A stretch of 5,997 bases of DNA, taken from the NCBI GenBank assembly GCA_003497545.1, contig DNNT01000071.1, positions 3,557 through 9,553 of the forward strand, read 5' to 3'. The position numbers and the translations under genes were made by a program. The stretch comes from Arenimonas sp. (GTDB taxonomy: Bacteria; Pseudomonadota; Gammaproteobacteria; Xanthomonadales; Xanthomonadaceae). The notes under the pieces are model-generated. The model was not told the origin of the DNA and searched no databases. It saw nothing but the letters and a program-made list of their open reading frames with translations. Shown in pieces: positions 1 through 5,528 of this stretch (positions within the stretch are counted from its first letter, which is position 1; each line of letters begins with the position of its first letter).

Positions 1-1
1 C

Positions 2-292
2 CATTTCGACCTGCCCGGCGGCGAGGCGCTGCCCTTCGACGAGATGGCCCGGCGCTGCCTGGCGGTGGCCGCGCCGGCCGCCCGCGTGCTGTCCCTGCCC
101 GGGCCGGTGTTCCGCCTGGGGGCGACCCTGTCGGGGCGTTCGGCGGCGCCCGGCGAGGGCGTGCTGGCCCGCCTGGGGCAAGACCAGGCCTACGATGCCG
201 GACCGCTGGAGGCCGCGCTGGGACTGCGTTCCAGGCCTTTCCGCCCGACCGCGGCGGACCTCGGTGGCGCTGCTGCACCGCAGCAGGAATAG
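2..292 (+). CDS. NAD(P)-binding epimerase/SDR-like protein, C-terminal fragment
   Basis: The reading frame is open from the left edge to a TAG stop at 290-292, giving 96 residues of a protein whose start lies outside the window. The fragment begins HFDLPGGEALPFDEMARR, which resembles the C-terminal substrate-side region of extended SDR / NAD-dependent epimerase-dehydratase proteins (the 'dLpGGe.l.y.em' stretch). It is followed by a hydrophobic helix (VLSLPGPVFRLGATL) and a late 'RPFRPTAAD' segment typical of the end of this family. The Rossmann GxxGxxG motif and YxxxK catalytic motif would lie upstream and cannot be checked. The ATG at 44 is internal to this frame and is probably not the true start. 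The gene reads toward the DUF1302 unit, but the AT-rich island after its stop suggests separate transcription. The substrate is unknown. The family call rests on a short tail and is moderate. Confidence 0.65.
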   Translation, partial: HFDLPGGEALPFDEMARRCLAVAAPAARVLSLPGPVFRLGATLSGRSAAPGEGVLARLGQDQAYDAGPLEAALGLRSRPFRPTAADLGGAAAPQQE

Positions 293-321
293 CGTGACGG
301 ACGCCACCATACGCAACAGCA

Positions 322-349
322 TTGCCATTTCCTAACGAACAATTAATAT
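322..349 (+). promoter_or_regulatory. Candidate sigma70-type promoter for the DUF1302-DUF1329 unit
   Basis: TTGCCA at 322-327 resembles a -35 box (consensus TTGACA, 5 of 6). It is separated by 16 bp from TAATAT at 344-349, a -10-like hexamer matching TATAAT at 4 of 6 positions. The surrounding ~30 bp (CCTAACGAACAATTAATATG) is the only clearly AT-rich stretch in an otherwise GC-rich locus and lies 150 bp before the DUF1302 start. Position and composition support a promoter, but the match is by eye and no start site is known. Confidence 0.45.
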
Positions 350-351
350 GC

Positions 352-369
352 CTAGAGGAAATGCTCTAG
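352..369. promoter_or_regulatory. Inverted repeat at the expected transcription start (possible operator)
   Basis: CTAGAG (352-357) and CTCTAG (364-369) form a perfect 6-bp inverted repeat around a 6-base centre (GAAATG). It lies immediately downstream of the candidate -10 box, where a repressor site would overlap the transcription start. The right half is part of the 8-bp palindrome CTCTAGAG (364-371). It could be a dimeric regulator site or a 5'-UTR hairpin; no regulator family is recognised. Confidence 0.25.
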
Positions 370-498
370 AGTCTGGGGGGAGCCAGAGAGCCATGAGAAC
401 AGTTCCATCCGCGCCGGCCTTCGCGCCGTCGTCTTCGCCCGCCGCCCTTGGCGGTGCCCCGAATTCCGCACAGTCGATCTGAACCCGAGGAAGCACCC

Positions 499-2526
499 AT
501 GAAGAAATCGAATTCGCAGCACGGGCGGGTCGTCCGTGCCCGCCTGGCCGCCGCCGTCGCGCTTGGCCTGCTGGCCGCCCCGGCCGCGCAGGCCATCGAG
601 TTCAGCCGCGGCGAACTCAGCGGCAGCTTCGACACCACCGTGTCGTACGGCTACTCCTGGCGCGTCGAGGACCAGGACCCGAACCTGATCGCCAAGTCGT
701 GGTTCAACCCGCTGCTGTGCACCCAGAACGTGCCGCTCGGCGCGATCCCGGTCGGCCCGGGCCGCTGCACCAGCACCGGCGGCGTGCCGGGTTCGCCGAC
801 GCAGGCCGCCGCCGAGGGCCGCTTCTCGGCCAACCGCGACGACGGCAACCTCAAGTACGACAAGGGCGACGCCATCTCCAGCGCCTTCAAGCTCACCTCC
901 GAGCTGAGCCTGAACTGGCGCGACTGGGGTGCGTTCATGCGCGCCACCTACTTCTATGACTTCGAGAACGTCGACCGCGACGACCTGACCGAAGAAGCCA
1001 AGGACCGCATCGGCGAGCGCTTCCGCATGCTCGACGCGTTCGTGTTCAAGAACTTCGAGCTCGGCGACGAAGGCCAGCTCGGCGGCACCGTGCGCGTCGG
1101 CCGCCAGGTGGTGAGCTGGGGCGAGGGCACCTTCATCCAGAACGGCATCAACGTCATCAACCCGGTCGACCTGTCGGCGCTGCGCGTCGCCGGCGCCGAG
1201 CTGAAGGAAGCGTTCCTGCCGGTGGACATGCTGTGGGGCTCGATCAACCTGTCGGACAACGTCGCCCTCGAGGCGATGTACATGCTCGAGTTCGAGGAAA
1301 TCGAAGTCGACGCCGCGGGCACCTACTTCAGCGCCAACGACTTCGCCACCCCGGGCGGCACCTACGTGATGCTGGGCTTCGGCACCACGCCGCAGCCGGT
1401 CTACAACCCCGAGAACTTCTTCGCCACCTGCTACAACGGTCCGGCCGGCTACGCCAACTCCGACCGCTTCGGCGACCTGTCGGCCATCTACGGCGCGCCC
1501 ACCGCGGCGCAGATCATCGCCATCGGCTGCGGCAACGCCGTGGGCCGCCTGCCGAACCGCAACGCCCGCGACGACGGCCAGTACGGCATGGCGCTGCGCT
1601 GGTACGCCGAGAACCTCAACGAAACCGAGTTCGGCTTCTACTTCCTGAACTACCACAGCCGCGTGCCGCTGCTGTCGGGCGTGGCGGTCAGCAACCCGGT
1701 CGTGGGCGCCGCCTCGGGCCGCTTCTTCGCCGAGTACCCGGAAGACATCCAGATGTTCGGCGTGAGCTGGAACACCACGCTGCCGGGCGGCGTCGCCTGG
1801 CAGGGCGAGGTGAGCCACCGCCCGAACATGCCGCTGCAGGTCGACGACGTCGAGCTGCTGTTCGCGGCCCTGACCCCGCTCAACCCGTTCATCCCGGTGC
1901 CGGCGCTGCAGTTCAACAGCCAGCTCGGTTCCTACGCGCTGGGCCAGGAAGTGCGCGGCTGGCGCGAGCATGAAGTGAGCCAGGTGCAGATGACCTTCAC
2001 CAAGGCCTTCGCGCAGGCCTTCGGCGCCGACCAGATCGCCGTGGTCGCCGAGCTCGGCGGCACCGAGGTCTGGGACCTGCCGCCGCAGTCCGAGCTGCGC
2101 TACGAGGGCGAAGGCACCGACACCGGTGGTGGCTGCGACGTCGGCGACGTGCTGGCCGCGGGCTTCCCGGGCGCCGGCGCGCTGCAGTTCGGCTGCCTGC
2201 GCAACCCGCTCACCGGCGAAGGTGGCTTCCCGACCGCGTTCTCGTGGGGCTACCGCCTCGCCGCGCGCGCCGATTACTCCAGCGCCTTCGGCACGCCCGT
2301 CACGCTGTCTCCGCGCGTCGCGTTCAACCATGACGTGAGCGGCATCACCCCGGGACCGGGTGGCAACTTCCTCGAGGGCCGCAAGTCGCTGACGCTGGGC
2401 CTGGAAGCGAACTACCTGAACCAGTGGGTGTTCGACCTGAGCTACACGCAGTTCAGCGGCGCCGAGCAGTACAACCAGATCCACGACCGCGATTTCGCGG
2501 CGTTCACCGTCAAGTATTCGTTCTGA
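499..2526 (+). CDS. DUF1302 family outer-membrane beta-barrel protein
   Basis: This encodes 675 residues. The ATG at 499 is chosen because GAGGAAG (487-493) precedes it at 5-nt spacing and a standard signal peptide follows: basic n-region (KK...R..R.R), hydrophobic LAAAVALGLLAAP, and AQA cleavage after about residue 32. An upstream in-frame TTG at 448 would spoil this signal. The mature protein is rich in alternating aromatic/polar strands and ends in ...FTVKYSF; a C-terminal Phe is the usual outer-membrane barrel signal. The region RVGRQVVSWGEGTF (about residues 199-212), followed by GINVINPVDLSALR, matches the conserved DUF1302 core. Length is normal for the family. The mature chain has six cysteines in three close pairs (74/90, 311/344, 546/566), suggesting loop disulfides. 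DUF1302 proteins usually sit next to DUF1329 genes, as here, and are thought to act in uptake or export of hydrophobic compounds at the outer membrane. The cargo cannot be inferred. Confidence 0.9.
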   Translation: MKKSNSQHGRVVRARLAAAVALGLLAAPAAQAIEFSRGELSGSFDTTVSYGYSWRVEDQDPNLIAKSWFNPLLCTQNVPLGAIPVGPGRCTSTGGVPGSPTQAAAEGRFSANRDDGNLKYDKGDAISSAFKLTSELSLNWRDWGAFMRATYFYDFENVDRDDLTEEAKDRIGERFRMLDAFVFKNFELGDEGQLGGTVRVGRQVVSWGEGTFIQNGINVINPVDLSALRVAGAELKEAFLPVDMLWGSINLSDNVALEAMYMLEFEEIEVDAAGTYFSANDFATPGGTYVMLGFGTTPQPVYNPENFFATCYNGPAGYANSDRFGDLSAIYGAPTAAQIIAIGCGNAVGRLPNRNARDDGQYGMALRWYAENLNETEFGFYFLNYHSRVPLLSGVAVSNPVVGAASGRFFAEYPEDIQMFGVSWNTTLPGGVAWQGEVSHRPNMPLQVDDVELLFAALTPLNPFIPVPALQFNSQLGSYALGQEVRGWREHEVSQVQMTFTKAFAQAFGADQIAVVAELGGTEVWDLPPQSELRYEGEGTDTGGGCDVGDVLAAGFPGAGALQFGCLRNPLTGEGGFPTAFSWGYRLAARADYSSAFGTPVTLSPRVAFNHDVSGITPGPGGNFLEGRKSLTLGLEANYLNQWVFDLSYTQFSGAEQYNQIHDRDFAAFTVKYSF

Positions 2527-2545
2527 GGCCACAGGGAGGCAGAGG

Positions 2546-3910
2546 ATGAAAATCAACAGGAAACACGGGCTGGCGCTCATCGCCGGCGCCGCGGTACTCG
2601 CCACCGGCATGGCCCAGGCCAAGGTCAGCGCGCAGGAAGCTGCGAAGCTGGGCCAGAGCCTGACCCCGGTCGGCGCCGAGAAGGCCGGCAACGCCGCCGG
2701 CACCATCCCGGCCTGGGAGGGTGGCATCACCCGTCCGCCCGCGGGCTTCCGGGTGGGTACCTTCCACATCGATCCGTTCGCGGCCGACAAGCCGCTGTAC
2801 TCGGTCACCCGCGCCAACCAGGCGCAGTACGCCAACGTGCTGACCCCGGGCCAGAAGGCGATGTTCGCCAAGTACCCGTCCTTCCGCATGGACGTGTACC
2901 CGACCCGCCGCAGCGCCTCGTTCCCGCAGCGCACCTACGACTTCACCAAGCGCAACGCGACCTCGTGCGAGCTGGTCGCCAACGGTGAAGGCGTTCGCAA
3001 CTGCGCCGAGGGCATTCCGTTCCCGATCCCGCAGAACGCCTACGAGGTCATCTGGAACCACAAGCTCAAGTACAAGGGCCTGTCGGTGATCAGCTACTCG
3101 AACCAGGCGGCCCCGACGGCCAATGGCGCCTTCACGCTGACCAAGGTCCGCGAGGAGCTGCTGGGCCTGTACTACAAGCCGGGCAACACCTCCGAGAACA
3201 TCAACAACATCCTGCTGTACTTCAAGCAGGAAGTGCTCGGCCCGGCGCGCCTTGCCGGCCAGGTGCTGCTGGTGCACGAGACCCTGAACGCCCAGGCCTC
3301 GCCGCGCCAGGCGTGGGTCTACAACCCGGGCCAGCGCCGCGTGCGCCGCGCCCCGAACGTGGCCTACGACAACCCGGGCACCGCCTCGGACGGCCTGCGC
3401 ACCAATGACATGACCGACATGTTCAACGGCGCGATGGACCGCTTCGACTGGACCCTGGTGGGCAAGCGCGAAATGCTGGTGCCGTACAACTCGTACAAGG
3501 CGCACAGCGACAAGACCAAGGTGCGCGACCTGATCCGCCCGGGCCACCTCAACCCGGACCACATGCGCTACGAGCTGCACCGCGTGTGGGTGGTGGAGGC
3601 CAAGCTCAAGCAGGGCCAGCGCCACATCAACAGCCGCCGCACCTTCTACGTGGACGAGGACAGCTGGCAGATCCTGCTCATGGACCACTACGATGGCCAG
3701 GGCAACCTGTGGCGTTATTCGGATGCGCCGTCGGTGAACTACTACGAGGTGCCGACCTTCTGGGACACCCTCGAGACCCACCACGACCTCAAGTCGGGCC
3801 GCTACATCACCATGCTGCTCGACAACGAGGACAAGCCGCGCGACTTCGGCTACCAGAGCACCCCGGCGAACTACTCGCCGCAGAACCTGCGTACCGCGGG
3901 CGTGCGCTGA
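2546..3910 (+). CDS. DUF1329 family secreted protein
   Basis: This encodes 454 residues. The start is set by GGGAGG (2534-2539) 6 nt before the ATG. A signal peptide follows (MKINRKHG, hydrophobic LALIAGAAVLATG, cleavage after MAQA at about residue 25), so the product is periplasmic or outer-membrane associated. There is no lipobox cysteine. Family features include the early GTIPAWEGG motif (residues 52-60), a central FPIPQNAYEVIWNHKLKYKG stretch, a Tyr/Trp/Arg-rich C-terminal half (for example YELHRVWVVEAKLK, and the RRTFYVDEDSWQILLMDHYD segment) and the terminal YSPQNLR region. From recall, DUF1329 proteins have a LolA/LolB-like fold suggesting hydrophobic ligand binding; that is family inference. 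C141 and C153 are close enough for a disulfide. The gene starts 19 nt after the DUF1302 stop with no terminator between, so the two are almost certainly co-transcribed and probably work together. Confidence 0.92.
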   Translation: MKINRKHGLALIAGAAVLATGMAQAKVSAQEAAKLGQSLTPVGAEKAGNAAGTIPAWEGGITRPPAGFRVGTFHIDPFAADKPLYSVTRANQAQYANVLTPGQKAMFAKYPSFRMDVYPTRRSASFPQRTYDFTKRNATSCELVANGEGVRNCAEGIPFPIPQNAYEVIWNHKLKYKGLSVISYSNQAAPTANGAFTLTKVREELLGLYYKPGNTSENINNILLYFKQEVLGPARLAGQVLLVHETLNAQASPRQAWVYNPGQRRVRRAPNVAYDNPGTASDGLRTNDMTDMFNGAMDRFDWTLVGKREMLVPYNSYKAHSDKTKVRDLIRPGHLNPDHMRYELHRVWVVEAKLKQGQRHINSRRTFYVDEDSWQILLMDHYDGQGNLWRYSDAPSVNYYEVPTFWDTLETHHDLKSGRYITMLLDNEDKPRDFGYQSTPANYSPQNLRTAGVR

Positions 3911-3930
3911 TCCGCTAGTTTTGGAACCAC

Positions 3931-3956
3931 CAGCCGCGCCCGAAAGGGCGCGGCTG
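3931..3956 (+). terminator. GC-rich GAAA-loop hairpin after the DUF1329 gene
   Basis: The arms at 3931-3941 and 3946-3956 pair perfectly over 11 bp (CAGCCGCGCCC with GGGCGCGGCTG) around a stable GAAA tetraloop at 3942-3945, starting 20 nt after the DUF1329 stop. The following sequence is only CGTTAAGG, so a classical U-tract is missing. It may be a weak terminator, an attenuator lowering expression of the next gene, or a 3'-end stabilising hairpin protecting the DUF1302-DUF1329 message. Confidence 0.6.
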
Positions 3957-4000
3957 CGTTAAGGGGCCCTGCGCGTGCCGGGGCCAGGCAGGAGGACGCA

Positions 4001-5449
4001 ATGCCCAACACCCCCATCCATCGCACGCGCCTCGCCGCAGCCCTGCTGCTGGCGCTGGCGTTGCCCTTCGCCCTGCAGGCGCAGGACGGGTCCACCGACC
4101 CGGCCGCCGCCGAAGGCGACACCACCGAATCCCAGGCCACGGACGACGCGTCCCTGGCCGAACCCGCGGCCGACGCCGCGGCCGTGGACGAGGCGCCGCC
4201 AGCGGAAACCACCGCCGCGCCGGCCGCCACCGACCCGGCCCTGCTCGACGCCGAAATGATGCCGCGCGCCAGCCGTTCTCTGCTGCTCGACGTGGTGCGC
4301 ACCCAGGCGGGTTATTTCGCCGTCGGCGAGCGCGGCCACGTGCTGTCCTCCGAGGACGGCCAGGTCTGGACGCAGGCGCCGGTGCCCACGCGCTCCACCC
4401 TCACGTCCATCGCCACCGCCAACGGCGTGCTCTGGGCCGCCGGCCACGATGGCGTGATCGTGCACTCCACCGACGGCGGCCAGACCTGGACCCGCCGCCG
4501 CGCCGCGCCCTGGACCCTGGACACCATGGATCCCACCGAAGGCGTGCCGGTGATGGACGTGCTGTTCGTCGACGGCATGAACGGCTTCGCCGTCGGTGCC
4601 TACAGCCTGATGCTGGCCACCACCGACGGCGGCGTCACCTGGGAGCCGCGCAGCATCATCGACCACGGCGACGCGGCCGCGGCCGACGCCGAGGCCGCCA
4701 AGGTCGCGCTGAAGGAATTCAAGAAGCAGGGCCTGGACATCAAGCTCGGCGCCAAGGTTTCCAAGGCCGAGGTGAAAAAGAACGAAGTGCACCTGACCTA
4801 CAACGACGGCAAGGCCGACCACGAACTCGTGGTGGACAAGCTGCTGGTCGCGGTGGGCCGCAAGGCGGCGTCCAAGGGCCTGCTGGCCGAGGGCACCGGC
4901 GTGCAGCTGAACGAGCGCGGCCAGATTGTCGTGGACGACCACTGCGCCACCGGCGTCGAGGGCGTCTGGGCGGTGGGCGACTGCGTGCGCGGCCCGATGC
5001 TGGCCCACAAGGGCTTCGAAGAAGGCATCGCGGTGGCCGAGCTCATCGCCGGCCTGCCGGGCCACGTCAACTTCGACACCATCCCCTGGGTCATCTACAC
5101 CGAGCCGGAGATCGCCTGGGTCGGCAAGACCGAGCAGCAGCTCAAGGCCGAGGGCACCCCGTACAAGACCGGCAGCTTCCCGTTCGCCGCCGTCGGCCGC
5201 GCCGTGGCCATGGGCGAGCCGGCCGGCTTCGTCAAGGTGATCGCGCACGAGGAAACCGACCGCATCCTGGGCATGCACCTGGTCGGCGTGAACGTGTCCG
5301 AGCTGGTGCACGAAGGCGTGCTGGCCATGGAATTCCACGGTTCCGCCGAGGACCTGGCGCGCATCTGCCACGCTCACCCGACGCTGTCGGAGGCCATCCA
5401 CGACGCCGCCATGGCGGTGGACAAGCGCGCTATCCACAAAGCCAACTGA
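4001..5449 (+). CDS. Chimeric ORF: exported YCF48-like N-terminus fused in frame to C-terminal dihydrolipoamide dehydrogenase
   Basis: This continuous 482-residue ORF starts with ATG after AGGAGG (3990-3995, 5-nt spacing). Residues 1-27 are a signal peptide (R..R, LAAALLLALALPFALQA). Residues 28-84 are a low-complexity Ala/Asp/Glu/Thr/Pro linker. Residues about 90-221 are a YCF48/BNR-type beta-propeller portion with three Asp-box-like motifs: SSEDGQVW (116-123), STDGGQTW (156-163) and TTDGGVTW (207-214). This half fits its position after DUF1302 and DUF1329, where a YCF48-like gene is commonly found. After D221 the protein changes abruptly to the C-terminal part of Lpd, described separately. 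Full YCF48-like proteins continue with more propeller blades, so this one is truncated. A product with a signal peptide would carry an incomplete cytoplasmic enzyme into the envelope, so a functional role is doubtful. The ORF itself is certain; whether the joined gene exists in the organism is not. An automatic annotation could call it either dihydrolipoyl dehydrogenase or YCF48-like. Confidence 0.85.
   Translation: MPNTPIHRTRLAAALLLALALPFALQAQDGSTDPAAAEGDTTESQATDDASLAEPAADAAAVDEAPPAETTAAPAATDPALLDAEMMPRASRSLLLDVVRTQAGYFAVGERGHVLSSEDGQVWTQAPVPTRSTLTSIATANGVLWAAGHDGVIVHSTDGGQTWTRRRAAPWTLDTMDPTEGVPVMDVLFVDGMNGFAVGAYSLMLATTDGGVTWEPRSIIDHGDAAAADAEAAKVALKEFKKQGLDIKLGAKVSKAEVKKNEVHLTYNDGKADHELVVDKLLVAVGRKAASKGLLAEGTGVQLNERGQIVVDDHCATGVEGVWAVGDCVRGPMLAHKGFEEGIAVAELIAGLPGHVNFDTIPWVIYTEPEIAWVGKTEQQLKAEGTPYKTGSFPFAAVGRAVAMGEPAGFVKVIAHEETDRILGMHLVGVNVSELVHEGVLAMEFHGSAEDLARICHAHPTLSEAIHDAAMAVDKRAIHKAN
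4664..4690. other. Junction between YCF48-like and lpdA sequence
   Basis: The last residues that read as YCF48-like are TWEPRSIID (ending at 4663). The first that clearly read as Lpd are AADAEAAK (from about 4679). Between them lies a GC-only, alanine-coding tract, GACGCGGCCGCGGCCGACGC, which is low in complexity and contains an 8-bp palindromic GCGGCCGC. No transposon ends, inverted repeats of IS length or target-site duplications are seen. The exact breakpoint cannot be fixed without both parental sequences. Confidence 0.65.
4673..5449 (+). pseudogene. lpdA: lpdA 3' portion: C-terminal half of dihydrolipoamide dehydrogenase (E3), 5' part missing
   Basis: Residues about 226-482 of the chimeric ORF match the C-terminal portion of E3, the FAD enzyme that reoxidises dihydrolipoyl groups of 2-oxoacid dehydrogenase complexes. 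Visible features are the end of the NAD domain (AAKVALKEFKKQGLDIKLG, LLVAVGR at 281-287), the second FAD motif GVWAVGDCV (G326-D327), and the dimerisation domain with IPWVIYTEPEIAWVGKTE. The catalytic motif is HAHPTLSE, where H459 and E464 correspond to the His-Glu pair of E3. About 200 N-terminal residues are absent, including the FAD GxGxxG motif, the CxxxxC redox disulfide and the NAD GxGxxG motif, so this piece cannot be an active E3 alone. There is no ATG with a ribosome binding site near the junction; the first Met of this part is residue 333, so independent translation is unlikely. The C-terminus is intact and the sequence shows no stop or frameshift, implying a recent break or an artificial join. 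Confidence 0.8.
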
Positions 5450-5466
5450 TTGCTTGGTGTACCCTT

Positions 5467-5494
5467 CCGAGAGGCGCCCCCGGGCGCCTCTCGG
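5467..5494 (+). terminator. Rho-independent terminator-like hairpin after lpdA
   Basis: The arms 5467-5478 (CCGAGAGGCGCC) and 5483-5494 (GGCGCCTCTCGG) are perfect 12-bp complements around a 4-base loop (CCCG), starting 18 nt after the TGA stop. The following CGTTTC has only a short T run. The very stable stem and its position directly after a gene end support transcription termination before the yhdH-like gene. Confidence 0.75.
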
Positions 5495-5528
5495 CGTTTC
5501 AAGCGCCGCCGCGCAAGGAGACCCCGCC

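Larger units (their letters stand above)
293..498 (+). other. Intergenic region upstream of the DUF1302 gene
   Basis: This gap contains no long gene. From left to right it holds a short GC-rich stretch, an AT-rich promoter-like island (about 322-349), an inverted repeat at 352-369, a second short inverted repeat at 372-387, and a possible 29-codon ORF (393-482). The ribosome binding site of the DUF1302 gene is GAGGAAG at 487-493. No terminator with a T-tract is visible after the upstream gene's stop. Confidence 0.6.

Noticed and set aside
270..286. CTGCTGC-ACC-GCAGCAG hairpin at the end of the first gene as a terminator
   Set aside because: It has a 7-bp stem, lies inside the coding sequence before the stop and has no T-tract, so it is not convincing as a terminator.
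448..498. TTG at 448 as the start of the DUF1302 gene
   Set aside because: It would add 17 non-hydrophobic residues before the signal peptide. The ATG at 499 has a good ribosome binding site and gives a standard signal sequence.
352..2934. Very long minus-strand open frame (860 codons) opposite the DUF1302 and DUF1329 genes
   Set aside because: Its protein is low-complexity (Arg/Ala/Val/Gly/His-rich) with no domain. It runs across two well-supported plus-strand genes and their gap. Long antisense frames are expected in GC-rich DNA with G/C third positions.
2510..3784. Minus-strand open frame of 424 codons opposite the DUF1329 gene
   Set aside because: It shows the same GC-shadow pattern (His/Val/Leu/Ala/Arg-rich, no family signature), while the plus-strand DUF1329 gene is clear.
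4664..4700. Insertion sequence or mobile-element boundary at the chimeric junction
   Set aside because: No terminal inverted repeats, target duplication, transposase or integrase sequence is visible near the junction; both sides read as ordinary chromosomal coding sequence.
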